Shown here: in pieces, positions 1-8,900 of the stretch | Position numbering within the stretch: the stretch's first letter is position 1 | Layout: each line of letters begins with the position of its first letter | Assembly: GCA_016795365.1 (NCBI GenBank) | Contig: JAEUHN010000034.1 | Span: forward strand, 1 to 64,000 | Source of the DNA: Verrucomicrobiaceae bacterium | GTDB lineage: Bacteria > Verrucomicrobiota > Verrucomicrobiia > Verrucomicrobiales > Verrucomicrobiaceae | Direction: 5' to 3' | DNA length: 64,000 bases | The notes under the pieces: model-generated | The model's input: the letters and a program-made list of their open reading frames with translations, nothing else | What the model was told of the DNA's origin: nothing | The model's database searches: none | Made by a program: the position numbers and the translations under genes

Positions 1-70
1 CTTTCATCCCACCCTGCGCTTCGCGCAGGATGCTCACGATCTTCTCTTCACTGAATCGGCTTCTCTTCAT
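1..70 (-). CDS. IS3-family transposase OrfA, N-terminal fragment
   Basis: The minus strand from 70 reads ATG followed by 22 open codons to the window edge. The peptide MKRSRFSEEKIVSILREAQG is the usual start of IS3-family OrfA proteins, whose N-terminal helix-turn-helix binds the element's ends. In complete IS3 elements OrfA is followed by an overlapping OrfB (DDE integrase), with a programmed frameshift making the active OrfAB fusion. Only the first 23 residues are visible, so whether the element is intact or active cannot be judged. Confidence 0.8.
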   Translation of the reverse strand, partial: MKRSRFSEEKIVSILREAQGGMK

Positions 71-141
71 GTTGTTCTGTTCTCCTGTTCTCGGAGCCAG
101 AACTACATTTTACATCTGTCTCATTCCTTGGGGGCTGGCCA
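1..141 (-). mobile_element. End of an IS3-family insertion sequence (truncated by window edge)
   Basis: Read on the minus strand, the segment begins at 141 with TGGCCAGCCCCCAAGGAATG, which has the TG start and C-run typical of IS3-family terminal inverted repeats. An OrfA start codon follows about 70 bases in. To the right, the plus strand at once becomes an open coding frame for another protein (142-363), so the IS boundary is placed at 141. The other end of the element and any target duplication lie outside the window. The element-to-gene junction is seen; the family assignment rests on OrfA and on the form of the terminus. Confidence 0.72.
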
Positions 142-363
142 TACTCACTCAAGTTCAAAGCCACTTTTGGTTGGAACACGACATGGGTATGTGGCTACAA
201 CAAGGATCTCCTCAGCTATGTCCCCAGTTCACGCGTGCTCAAGGAAGGCGGCTATGAGGGAGTGACCGGCATGTTCGAATATGGGCATCGCGCACCCTAC
301 ACAGAAGGAGTGGAAGCATTGATCACGGCCACGGTGAACGAACTGGTGAAAAAGGCGCGATGA
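142..363 (+). pseudogene. C-terminal remnant of a neutral/alkaline ceramidase-like protein cut by the IS
   Basis: From 142 a frame stays open for 73 codons to a TGA at 361-363, with no start codon before the IS boundary. The peptide contains WVCGYNKDLLSYVPSSRVLK followed by EGGYEG, and ends EALITATVNELVKKAR. This resembles the C-terminal segment of the neutral/alkaline non-lysosomal ceramidase family common in Verrucomicrobia and Planctomycetes. Full-length members are over 400 residues, so this is a tail only. The simplest reading is insertion of the adjacent IS3-type element into the gene. The 5' part may lie beyond the IS outside this window. Confidence 0.65.
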
Positions 364-898
364 GGGGAACGCTCATCTGGACAGCGATCAATCCCGATGG
401 CGGGAAGGGGGCACCACGCCTCATTCGTCAGACGGCAACCCCATGGCGCCTTGGCATCCAGCTTTCTTTGAACAACCTCGAGACCGTGGTAATTCCAAAC
501 GACAATACATTGTCGCACCCTTAGGCTGGATGCTGTGGCTGCAAACCGACGAAGCTCAGCAGGAGGGCGTCGAAAAAGTGGACGGAGATTGTCAGCGAAT
601 GCGAGGCTGATGAGCTATGGTTTTTATGGTGCCAACAAAAGGGGCTGCTTTGGAATATCTTCAAAATTCGGCGAATTTCGCGAACCGGAGAATCGACGGC
701 AGGACCAACACTGCTAGGTCTGTGCCACGACGCGTTGATGAACTGAAAAAAACTTTGACACACCTAGCGCTCACTATACCTTGGAGCCCACTTTTTCGAA
801 AACCCCGGGGTGATTTTGTTTCAAGCCGTTAAGGTCAAAGCATGACTATCTCGTCTTTCGTTGAAGGCTTGTTAATTAAGTTAGAGTTTGGTGAATTC
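364..898. other. Gene-poor region with unrecognised ORF fragments upstream of tRNA-Thr
   Basis: No gene can be named in these 535 bases. One plus frame is open from about 344 to 610; its only ATG, near 446, would give about 55 residues containing RQYIVAPLGWMLWLQTDEA. A second plus frame without a start codon is open from about 524 to 749. Both could be debris from genes lost next to the IS. Base composition is AT-richer than the flanks. A TTGACA at 755-760 with TATACC at 775-780 (14-base spacing) is at best a poor promoter; the real tRNA-Thr/tuf promoter was not located with confidence. Confidence 0.4.
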
Positions 899-974
899 GC
901 TCATGTAGCTCAGTTGGTAGAGCACGTCCTTGGTAAGGACGAGGTCTCGGGTTCAAGTCCCGACATGAGCTCCA
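899..974 (+). tRNA. tRNA-Thr (anticodon GGT)
   Basis: A 76-base cloverleaf folds cleanly. The acceptor stem is GCTCATG/CATGAGC, the D arm is GCTC-AGTTGGTA-GAGC, and the anticodon stem CGTCC/GGACG encloses the loop TTGGTAA with anticodon GGT. The T arm is TCGGG-TTCAAGT-CCCGA. The discriminator base is T, and CCA is encoded at 972-974. Its place directly ahead of tuf matches the thr-tRNA/tuf arrangement seen in many bacteria, so it is probably co-transcribed with tuf and cut out by tRNA processing. Confidence 0.97.
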
Positions 975-1061
975 CTGGAAACCACCAGACAATAGCTCGA
1001 TTAGCACGCAGAAAGGTAACGTAACGTCCCCACATAGCGCACATCTCAACCACCCAAGACA

Positions 1062-2243
1062 ATGGCCAAAGAATCATTCCAACGCAACAAGCCGCATGTC
1101 AACATTGGCACGATCGGCCACGTTGACCATGGTAAAACCACGCTGACCGCTGCAATCACGACCGTGCTCTCGAAGAAGGGTTTCGCTCAAGCCAAGGCGT
1201 ATGATCAGATTGATGCCGCCCCTGAAGAGAAGGAGCGTGGTATTACGATCAACACCGCCCACGTTGAGTATGAGACTGACAAGCGTCACTATGCGCACGT
1301 TGATTGCCCGGGGCACGCTGACTATGTCAAGAACATGATTACTGGTGCTGCCCAGATGGACGGAGCTATTCTGGTTGTCTCCGCTGCTGATGGTCCAATG
1401 CCGCAGACTCGCGAGCACATTCTTCTTGCCCGTCAGGTGGGTGTGCCAGCGTTGGTGGTTTTCATGAACAAGGTTGATATGGCTGACGCTGACCTCCTTG
1501 AGCTCGTGGAGATGGAGATCCGCGATCTCCTCAGTAAGTATGACTTCCCAGGTGATGACATTCCGATCGTCAAGGGCTCCGCTCTCCGCGCTCTTGAGGG
1601 CGATTCTGAGCAAGAAGCCAACATCCACAAGTTGATGGATGCCGTTGATAGTTACATTCCGCTCCCAGAGCGTCCGATTGATCAGGATTTCCTGATGCCT
1701 GTTGAAGACGTGTTCGCGATTGAAGGTCGTGGAACGGTTTGCACAGGCCGTGTTGAGCGTGGTATCATCAAGAAGATGTCTGAGGTTGAGATCGTTGGCA
1801 TTCGTCCAACGATGAAGACGACGGTGACTGACATCGAAATGTTCCGCAAGTTGCTGGATGAAGGCCGCGCTGGTGACAACGTGGGTCTCCTTCTCCGCGG
1901 AACCAAAAAGAGCGAAATCGAGCGTGGTCAGGTTATTGCCAAGCCGGGTTCGGTCACCCCTCACAAGAAGTTCAAAGCTGAAGTCTATGTGCTCTCGAAA
2001 GATGAGGGTGGCCGTCACACGCCGTTCTTCAACAACTATCGTCCTCAGTTCTACTTCCGCACAACGGACGTGACTGGTTCGGTGACTCTGCCTGAGGGGG
2101 TTGAAATGGTGATGCCGGGTGACAATGTTTCCATCACGGTGGAGTTGATTACCCCGATCGCCATGGAGAAGACCATTCGTTTCGCAATCCGCGAAGGTGG
2201 CAAAACGGTTGGCGCGGGTCGTGTGTCCGATATTCTTGACTAG
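1062..2243 (+). CDS. tuf: Elongation factor Tu
   Basis: This 393-residue protein is the GTPase that delivers aminoacyl-tRNA to the ribosomal A site in the cytoplasm. The G1 loop GHVDHGKT lies at residues 19-26, followed by DCPGH and NKVD motifs, and domains 2 and 3 are complete up to the C terminus. Length matches the family (about 393-396). The gene lies between tRNA-Thr and tRNA-Trp and is followed by a hairpin terminator at 2272. A 391-residue open frame on the opposite strand is a codon-bias shadow. No second tuf copy is in the window. Confidence 0.99.
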   Translation: MAKESFQRNKPHVNIGTIGHVDHGKTTLTAAITTVLSKKGFAQAKAYDQIDAAPEEKERGITINTAHVEYETDKRHYAHVDCPGHADYVKNMITGAAQMDGAILVVSAADGPMPQTREHILLARQVGVPALVVFMNKVDMADADLLELVEMEIRDLLSKYDFPGDDIPIVKGSALRALEGDSEQEANIHKLMDAVDSYIPLPERPIDQDFLMPVEDVFAIEGRGTVCTGRVERGIIKKMSEVEIVGIRPTMKTTVTDIEMFRKLLDEGRAGDNVGLLLRGTKKSEIERGQVIAKPGSVTPHKKFKAEVYVLSKDEGGRHTPFFNNYRPQFYFRTTDVTGSVTLPEGVEMVMPGDNVSITVELITPIAMEKTIRFAIREGGKTVGAGRVSDILD

Positions 2244-2271
2244 TCGCAAAATTTCGGCAGTTTGACGAAAT

Positions 2272-2306
2272 ACCGCAGGGAGGGTTATCCTTCCTGCGGT
2301 TTCATT
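2272..2306 (+). terminator. Rho-independent-like terminator after tuf
   Basis: The arms ACCGCAGGGAGGG (2272-2284) and TCCTTCCTGCGGT (2288-2300) can form a 13-bp stem with two G-U pairs and a 3-base loop. The sequence TTCATTCTC follows, a weak U-rich tail. It should end or attenuate the tuf transcript before tRNA-Trp. Confidence 0.7.
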
Positions 2307-2377
2307 CTCAAGACGCTAAGTTTGAAAGGGAGAAAATCTACTCTCGATTCTTTCAGTCTTGAAAAGCAAGTGAACAA

Positions 2378-2453
2378 AGGTCAGTAGCTCAATTGGTAGA
2401 GTAGCGGTCTCCAAAACCGTCGGTTGGGGGTTCGAGTCCCTCCTGGCCTGCCA
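2378..2453 (+). tRNA. tRNA-Trp (anticodon CCA)
   Basis: A 76-base cloverleaf with acceptor stem AGGTCAG/CTGGCCT (one G-T pair). The anticodon stem GCGGT/ACCGT encloses the loop CTCCAAA with anticodon CCA. The T arm is GGGGG-TTCGAGT-CCCTC. The discriminator base is G, and CCA is encoded at 2451-2453. Its position between tuf and secE is the classic one. Confidence 0.97.
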
Positions 2454-2500
2454 CTCGCTTGCAATTTCGATTCCCTCCCCAGCACCTCTATCGGCCTTCA

Positions 2501-2713
2501 ATGATCGCTAAAATTCGAACATACATCTCAGAAGTTTTCCTTGAACTCAAGAAGGCAACTTGGCCGTGGGATCCGAAAGAAAGTGGCTTTGCCAAGTATA
2601 AGGAACTGAACGACTCAACGATAGTTGTCTTTGTTGCGATGCTCCTGCTGGGAGCTTTCGTGGCTTTTTTTGACTTTAGCTTGAGGTGGGCGTTTGAAGC
2701 CCTTGCGCATTGA
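2501..2713 (+). CDS. secE: Preprotein translocase subunit SecE
   Basis: This 70-residue inner-membrane protein is the short, single-span form of SecE, which clamps SecY in the SecYEG channel. The conserved cytoplasmic amphipathic segment FLELKKATWP precedes one membrane helix around residues 42-60. The ATG at 2501 was chosen because the frame's earlier TTG at 2459 lies only six bases from the end of tRNA-Trp and would add a non-conserved extension. No clear ribosome binding site is visible. The gene sits in the usual tRNA-Trp, secE, nusG order. Confidence 0.95.
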   Translation: MIAKIRTYISEVFLELKKATWPWDPKESGFAKYKELNDSTIVVFVAMLLLGAFVAFFDFSLRWAFEALAH

Positions 2714-2761
2714 TAGGCGGGTATTGTTACGCCTCAAATCCCACTCGGAGAATTTAAATTC

Positions 2762-3331
2762 ATGGCTGCAATCCCGGCTCCCCGCGATCAATGGTATGTA
2801 ATCCATGTCCGTTCTGGAATGGAGAACCGTGTTCGTGATAGCATGGTCAGACGAATCGCCTCCGAAGAGATGGGTGATTGCGTTTTTGAAATCCTTTTGC
2901 CAACTGAGAAAGTGGCTGAAGTGAAGAAAGGTAAGAAGACCGAGAGTGTTCGGAAGTTTTTTCCTGGCTACATCATCGCAAACATGCATCTGCTGGATGA
3001 GCACAATCGCCTCATCGACAGAACGTGGTATTTCGTTAAGGAAACCGATGGCGTTTTGAATTTCGCCGGAGCAAAGGATCATCCGATTCCGATGAGACCC
3101 CGCGAGGTGGAAAGTTTGCTTTCGCAAGTCAGGGAGCGTGAAGAAGGTGCTAAGCCCAAGATTGCTTTCTCTCCTGGCGACCAAGTTCGTGTCGCTGACG
3201 GTCCGTTTGAGAGTCAGACTGGTATTGTTGAGGAAATTGATCCTGATCGCGGAATCCTCCGCGTTTCGGTCAATATCTTTGGACGATCAACACCAGTTGA
3301 GCTGGAATACTGGCAGGTCGAGAAAGCATAA
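2762..3331 (+). CDS. nusG: Transcription termination/antitermination factor NusG
   Basis: The 189-residue protein binds RNA polymerase and couples it to Rho or to the ribosome. The N-terminal NGN domain begins with the typical WYVIHVRSGMENRV around residues 11-24 and includes FFPGYI. The C-terminal KOW domain is visible around residues 135-175, with the motif GDQVRVADGPF. Length is normal. It follows secE by 48 bases and precedes rplK by 79 bases, so all three probably share a transcript. Confidence 0.98.
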   Translation: MAAIPAPRDQWYVIHVRSGMENRVRDSMVRRIASEEMGDCVFEILLPTEKVAEVKKGKKTESVRKFFPGYIIANMHLLDEHNRLIDRTWYFVKETDGVLNFAGAKDHPIPMRPREVESLLSQVREREEGAKPKIAFSPGDQVRVADGPFESQTGIVEEIDPDRGILRVSVNIFGRSTPVELEYWQVEKA

Positions 3332-3410
3332 GAGTTTCGGGTGTTTTTAATTGGGAGATTTCGGTCCAATTAGACAGCAGAAAAACGAGTCACTAAACTA
3401 GAGAGCATAT

Positions 3411-3836
3411 ATGGCAAAAGAAGTCGTCAGAGTAATTAAGTTGCAAATCAAGGCAGGAGCCGCAAATCCGTCGCCGCCTATTGGACCTGCGCTCGGTCAG
3501 GCAGGTGTGAACATCATGGGTTTCTGCAAAGAGTTCAATGCAGCTACGCAGAAACTTGGTGGCGATGTGTTGCCAACGATCATCACCGTCTACAAGGACA
3601 AGAGCTTCAGCTTCATCACGAAGCAACCCCCGGCATCCAATCTGTTGAAGAAAGCCGCCAATCTGGCATCTGGCTCGTCTGAGCCCAACAAGAAGAAGGT
3701 TGGTAAGATTACGAAAAAGCAGCTTCTTGAAGTCACCAAGCTGAAGATCGCAGACTTGAACACACAAGATCTTGAACGGGCCTCCAAAATCATGGCAGGC
3801 ACCGCTCGTCAAATGGGACTCGACATCGTCGACTAG
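3411..3836 (+). CDS. rplK: 50S ribosomal protein L11
   Basis: The 141-residue protein matches the length of L11, which binds the GTPase-associated region of 23S rRNA. The N-terminal motif [20 protein letters not shown] is the conserved proline-rich segment that contacts release factors and thiopeptide antibiotics. The C-terminal RNA-binding domain ends with [11 protein letters not shown]. It opens the L11-L1-L10-L7/L12 gene series. A small hairpin AATTGG/CCAATT around 3349-3371 lies upstream; a role as an L1-type leader cannot be shown from sequence alone. Confidence 0.98.
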   Translation: MAKEVVRVIKLQIKAGAANPSPPIGPALGQAGVNIMGFCKEFNAATQKLGGDVLPTIITVYKDKSFSFITKQPPASNLLKKAANLASGSSEPNKKKVGKITKKQLLEVTKLKIADLNTQDLERASKIMAGTARQMGLDIVD

Positions 3837-3892
3837 AGTTCCTAGCAACACAACAACTAGCAGGAGAACGGAAGCGTTCATCATTACTGCAC

Positions 3893-4591
3893 ATGAAAAA
3901 AAGAAGCAAAAGATACCAAAAAGCCGCAGCAATGGTTGTGGCTGATAAAGAATACACGCTGGAGGAAGCTGCCGAATTGGTTCGGAAGTTCCCCACCGTA
4001 AAATTCAATCAGACAGTCAGTCTGTCTTTCCGTCTGGGAGTTGATCCCAAGAAGTCCGATCAGATGGTTCGTGGCACCTGCCCACTTCCTCACGGTTCAG
4101 GAAAGACAGTTCGAGTTCTCGTATTTGCACAGGGAAATGCTGCCGAAGCTGCCCGCACAGCGGGTGCTGATCTCGTGGGCTATGAAGACATGATTGCAAA
4201 GATTAAAGAAGGATTCCTCGACTTTGATGTGGCGATCGCGACTCCCGAGGCTATGACTGAAGTCCGCAAGCTGGGTAAGCAACTTGGACCTCGCGGATTG
4301 ATGCCCAATCCAAGAACAGGCACCGTTTCAGATGATCCGGCGGCTGCTGTGAAGGCAGTCAAAGCTGGCCGTGCTGACTTCAAGCTCGATAAGAATGGAA
4401 ATGTTGCGGCTGGCGTTGGGAAGGTTTCCTTCGAAGTGGCGCAACTCGTTGAAAATGCCTCGGCCTTGATTGAAGCTGTCTCCCGCTCTCGTCCGCCGTC
4501 AGCGAAAGGACGCTTTATTGAGTCCTGCACCTTGACAGCCACGATGTCGCCTGGGTTGCCTATCAACATCTCCAAATTCGTTAAAATCTAG
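3893..4591 (+). CDS. rplA: 50S ribosomal protein L1
   Basis: The 232-residue protein forms the L1 stalk that helps move deacylated tRNA out of the E site. The conserved core GPRGLMPNPRTGTV is present near residues 136-149, together with the typical lysine-rich N terminus and a normal length. In other bacteria L1 also represses translation of its own operon by binding the leader upstream of rplK. It sits 56 bases after rplK and 11 bases before rplJ. Confidence 0.98.
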   Translation: MKKRSKRYQKAAAMVVADKEYTLEEAAELVRKFPTVKFNQTVSLSFRLGVDPKKSDQMVRGTCPLPHGSGKTVRVLVFAQGNAAEAARTAGADLVGYEDMIAKIKEGFLDFDVAIATPEAMTEVRKLGKQLGPRGLMPNPRTGTVSDDPAAAVKAVKAGRADFKLDKNGNVAAGVGKVSFEVAQLVENASALIEAVSRSRPPSAKGRFIESCTLTATMSPGLPINISKFVKI

Positions 4592-4602
4592 GATTTCTCA
4601 CC

Positions 4603-5118
4603 ATGAAAGCTGAAAAAACAGAACTCATCGAGCACTTGGTGAAGCGCGTTAACGCATCGCCGTTCCTTTTCGTTGTTGATTACACCGGACTTACTGTTCC
4701 GGGTTGGGAGGAACTCAGAAAGCGCCTTCGTGGAGTTGGTGCTGAAATCCATGTGTTTAAAAACACGTTTGTGAAGGTCGCTGCTGAGAAAGCTGGCTAT
4801 CCAGCTGAGATCGGAACTGCTCTCACAGGTCAGACAGCCGTCGTCACTGGTGACAAGGATGTTTGCGCGGCGGCGAAGGTGATGAAGACCTTTGCGAAGG
4901 AGTTTGAGAAGCCGAAGCTCAAAGCTGGCGTTCTCGATGGTTCCCTCCTCACTGTCGCAGGGATCAATTCCCTTGCCGACCTTCCATCGAAGGAGGTTCT
5001 TCAATCCCAACTCCTTGGAGTGCTACAGGCTCCTGCGTCGAAGCTTGTCCGTTTGCTCAACGAGCCGGCAGCCTCTCTCGCTCGCGTCATCAAGGCCAAG
5101 GCCGACAAAGAATCCTAG
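4603..5118 (+). CDS. rplJ: 50S ribosomal protein L10
   Basis: The 171-residue protein forms the base of the L7/L12 stalk. The N-terminal domain carries the usual VDYTGLTVPGWEELRKRLRG segment. The C-terminal helix that binds L7/L12 dimers is present, with QSQLLGVLQAPASKLVRLLN near residues 132-151. It starts 11 bases after rplA, so translation coupling to L1 is likely. A 167-base gap with small hairpins separates it from rplL. Confidence 0.98.
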   Translation: MKAEKTELIEHLVKRVNASPFLFVVDYTGLTVPGWEELRKRLRGVGAEIHVFKNTFVKVAAEKAGYPAEIGTALTGQTAVVTGDKDVCAAAKVMKTFAKEFEKPKLKAGVLDGSLLTVAGINSLADLPSKEVLQSQLLGVLQAPASKLVRLLNEPAASLARVIKAKADKES

Positions 5119-5285
5119 GTTTACTTGTGGATTCTTGGTCTGCTTACCTTTCAACTAACCCAATTTGATCAGATAGCCGCGCATGCGGTTTGATAACCAA
5201 ACAACTAATGGTTCCTTGCCGGGGCGAAGGCTTTCGCTCTTAAACCTAAAGACGCTTCTTTGGACGGCGATACCAATATAATGAC

Positions 5286-5672
5286 ATGGCTGACATTAAC
5301 AAAATCGTAGAAGAACTCAGCGGACTTACCGTCCTGGAAGTCGCTGAACTTGTGAAGACCCTTGAAGACAAGTGGGGCGTAAGCGCCGCTGCTCCTGTCG
5401 CTGCTGTTGCCGTTGCTGGCGCTGCTGCCGGCGCTGCGGCTCCTGCCGCCGAAGAAAAGACCGAGTTCGACGTGATCCTCGTTGACGGCGGTTCGAACAA
5501 GATCGCCGTGATCAAGGAAATTCGCGGAGTTGTCTCCGGCCTTGGTCTTGCTGAAGCCAAAGCCCTTGTTGACAAGGGTGGCCAGGCCGTCAAGAACGGA
5601 GTGCCGAAGGCTGAAGCTGAAGAGATCAAGAAGAAGCTCGAGGCCGCTGGTGCCAAGGTCGAGATCAAGTAA
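5286..5672 (+). CDS. rplL: 50S ribosomal protein L7/L12
   Basis: The 128-residue acidic stalk protein recruits translational GTPases. An N-terminal dimerisation domain (about 1-35) is followed by an Ala/Pro/Gly-rich hinge (about 36-58) and a C-terminal domain. That domain contains [20 protein letters not shown] and ends [14 protein letters not shown]. Length is typical. The gene is followed by a strong hairpin at 5693, and rpoB begins 301 bases further on, so rplL lies at a point where ribosomal and polymerase expression can be separated. Confidence 0.99.
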   Translation: MADINKIVEELSGLTVLEVAELVKTLEDKWGVSAAAPVAAVAVAGAAAGAAAPAAEEKTEFDVILVDGGSNKIAVIKEIRGVVSGLGLAEAKALVDKGGQAVKNGVPKAEAEEIKKKLEAAGAKVEIK

Positions 5673-5692
5673 GGTTCTACCTTTACTTTTCA

Positions 5693-5740
5693 CCGTGCTT
5701 CGCTCTGCCCATGCGGAGCGAAGCACGGCTATTTCAAATT
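5693..5740 (+). terminator. Terminator or attenuator hairpin between rplL and rpoB
   Basis: CCGTGCTTCGCTC (5693-5705) pairs perfectly with GAGCGAAGCACGG (5716-5728). The inner bases TGC/GCG extend the stem around a CCAT loop. CTATTTCAAATT follows, a weak U tail. In E. coli the rplL-rpoB gap holds a partial attenuator, and this hairpin is well placed for the same job. Confidence 0.65.
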
Positions 5741-5769
5741 AGACACTTTGAATGACAGATATCTCTGGA

Positions 5770-5830
5770 ATGACCAAGCGCAAAGTCCCGCATTCTGTTC
5801 TACACAGAAAGGGAGAGTGCGCTTGGTCAT
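5770..5830 (+). promoter_or_regulatory. Long imperfect hairpin in the rpoB leader
   Basis: ATGACCAAGCGC (5770-5781) and GCGCTTGGTCAT (5819-5830) are perfect 12-bp inverted arms around a 37-base interior. The interior holds its own TTCTGT/ACAGAA stem. The structure lies about 140 bases before rpoB. It lacks a following T tract, so an RNA processing site or leader element is more likely than a terminator. The inverted repeat is seen; its function is inferred. Confidence 0.5.
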
Positions 5831-5973
5831 GTCATTTTCTAGGCTCGCCTCGTGTGTGGCTTGGTTTTTGTCATTGATTTGCTGTTCACGGTCATCCGTC
5901 GCTAGCCGGATGATGCCTAGATCCTGATAATTTTTCATCGTTAACGCCCCTAACCCACAGCCCCATCGCCGTT

Positions 5974-8900
5974 ATGTCACAGCGCACCAACTTCGGCAAG
6001 ATCCACGAGCCGATCGAACCACCGAACCTCATTGAGGTCCAGATTCGCTCCTACGATGAGTTCCTCCAACGCAATTTGCCCATGGCAAAGCGTAAAGACC
6101 TTGGGTTGCAGGCAGTGTTCAGGGAGGTTTTCCCGATCACGAGCTACGATGAAAAGATGTCCCTGAATTTTGTGCAATACGAAATTGGTGAGCCCAAGTT
6201 GAGCCCACTGCACGCCATTCGCGACGCCGAAACCTACAGTGCACCGCTCTACGTGACCTTCGAACTGAAGGAAGAGGCAGGAGCGAAGCAAGAGCGTGTT
6301 TACATGGGAGAGATTCCTCTGATGACAAATCGGGGAACCTTCGTGATCAACGGTGCAGAACGTGTGGTGGTCAGCCAGCTTCATCGCTCGCCGGGCATCT
6401 GCTTTGAAACCCAGATGCACCTCAATGGTCGCTGGCTCTACGGTTTCCGCATCATTCCGGATCGCGGCACGTGGTTGGAAGTCCAGTTCGACACCAACGA
6501 TCTCCTTTACGTTTACCTCGATCGTCGCCGCCGTCGTCGCAAGTTCCTTGCGACCACGCTGTTGCGAGTGATCGGCTTCCCGAACGATGAGGACATCCTC
6601 AAGCTGTTTTATCAGATCGAGGAACTCAAGCTGAAGGAAAACATGCCGGAGGAGGCTTTGGTCAACAAGGTCCTCTACCGCGATATCCTCGACGGCGAAC
6701 TCATCGTGGCCCGCGCTTACGAGCCCCTGACTCTCGGTGTTGTTCGGCAAATCATTCAGCTCGGCTACAAGGCGATTCGTGTTGTCTCGGCCAGCTCCGA
6801 TGATCTTCTGATCACGTCGCTTCGAAAAGACACTGCCCGTGACGAAGAGGAGGCGCTCAAGGAAATTTATCGTCGTCTCCGCCCTGGCGATCCTCCCACT
6901 GTTCCCAATGCCAAGGCTTTGGTGAAGCGTTTGTTCTTTGATCCGAAGCGCTATGACCTCACTCGTGTGGGCCGCTACAAGATCAACCAGAAGCTCGGAA
7001 TCAAGGTCGAGAGCGATCAGCGCATTCTCACCGCTGAGGACGTTGTTAGCGCACTGCGTTATCTTTTCAAGCTCCGGGCTGGCGACGGTCTGCTTGATGA
7101 CATTGACCATCTCGGCTCACGCCGCGTGCGTGCCGTCGGTGAACTCTTGGCCAACCAGTGCCGCGTGGGCCTTGCCCGCACGGAGCGCTTGGTGAAGGAG
7201 CGCATGACCTTGTTCGACGTGAACATGGACACCATGACGCCGGCCAAGCTGATCAACCCGAAGGCTCTGAGCGCTGTCGTGCGCGACTTCTTCGGTCGCA
7301 GCCAGCTGTCCCAGTTCATGGACCAGACCAATCCTCTGGCCGAACTGACCCACAAGCGTCGTCTGTCCGCTCTCGGACCTGGCGGTCTGAATCGTGACCG
7401 CGCAGGCTTTGAGGTTCGTGACGTTCACACCTCGCACTACGGCCGTATTTGCCCGATTGAGACCCCTGAAGGTCCGAACATCGGTCTGATCAACTCGATG
7501 AGTTGCTTCTCGCGCATCAACGAGTTCGGCTTCATTGAAACGCCTTATCGTCGCGTTGAAAACGGTGTCGTCTCCGACAGGATCGACTACCTCACCGCCG
7601 ACCAGGAAGAAAATCATCACATCGCCCAGGCTAACAATCCGTTCGACGACAAGGGTCGCTTCGTGAATGCCAAGGTGACGGCCCGCTACCGCGGTGAGTT
7701 CCTCGAACTCGATCCGGCCAAGCCCACCTACATGGACGTGTCGCCGAAGCAGCTCGTCTCCGTGGCTGCCTCGCTGATTCCCTTCCTTGAGCACGATGAC
7801 GCCAACCGCGCATTGATGGGCTCGAACATGCAACGCCAGGGCGTGCCGCTGCTTCACAACGCAGCACCGTTCGTCGGCACCGGCATGGAAGGCAAGGCTG
7901 CTCGCGACTCGAAGTCTGTGATCATCGCCGATGGCAATGGTGTTGTCGCCGCTGCGACGGGCTACGTCATCATCACCACCAAGGACGGCAAGCTCCCGGT
8001 CAAGGACGAGAAGTTCTTCGAAGACTGGACCAAGATCGAAACTGATCCTGAGAAGGACATCTTCGTTTATCCGCTCCGCAAGTTCGGTCGCTCCAACGCT
8101 GGCACCTGCATCAATCAGGTCCCGCTCGTGAAGCGTGGCCAGAAGGTGAAGAAGGGCGAAGTCCTCGCTGACGGACCTTGCACCGACCAGGGCGAACTCG
8201 CCCTCGGACAGAACATGCTCGTCGCGTTCATGTCGTGGAACGGTTACAACTTCGAAGATGCGATCGTCATCAGCCGCCGCGTGGTGAAGGAAGACGTTTA
8301 CACTTCAATCCACATCGAAGACTTCGAAGTTCAGGCTCGCGATACCAAGCTCGGACCTGAAGAAATCACCCGTGACATTCCGAATGTCGGTGACGAAGCC
8401 CTCAAGCATCTCGACCAGGATGGCGTCATCCGCGTCGGTGCCGAAGTGAAGCCTGGCGACATCCTCGTCGGCAAGATTACTCCGAAGTCCGAGACCGAAC
8501 TCGCCCCTGAAGAACGCCTCCTGCGCGCCATCTTCGGTGAGAAGGCCGCTGACGTGAAGGACACCTCTCTGCGTGTTCCTTCCGGCTGCACCGGTATCGT
8601 GATGGACGTTCGCGTTGCCCAGCGTGGTGGTGCGAATGCGGCTGCCGATCCGAGCAAGGAGAAGCTCTCCCCTGCTGAATACAAGAAGCAGCTCAAGCAG
8701 ATCGAAGAAGACTATCGTGCCAAGAAGGAAGACCTCACCGAGCAGCTCACGGAGCGTCTCAGTGACATCCTTCTCAACGAGAAGATTCCTCTCGATGTGG
8801 TCAATGGCCAGACCGGTGAAATCATCATCGACGCCAACAAGAAGATCACCAAGACCCTGCTCCGCAAGCTGGCTGAGAACTACGACTCGATCGAAATCGA

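Noticed and set aside
755..782. TTGACA/TATACC as promoter of the tRNA-Thr-tuf unit
   Set aside because: The 14-base spacing is too short, and the alternative -10 TACCTT matches poorly; mentioned only as a weak candidate.
1074..2249. 391-codon open frame on the minus strand opposite tuf
   Set aside because: It mirrors tuf exactly and arises from strong codon bias; the peptide has no protein-like motif and tuf is unmistakable.
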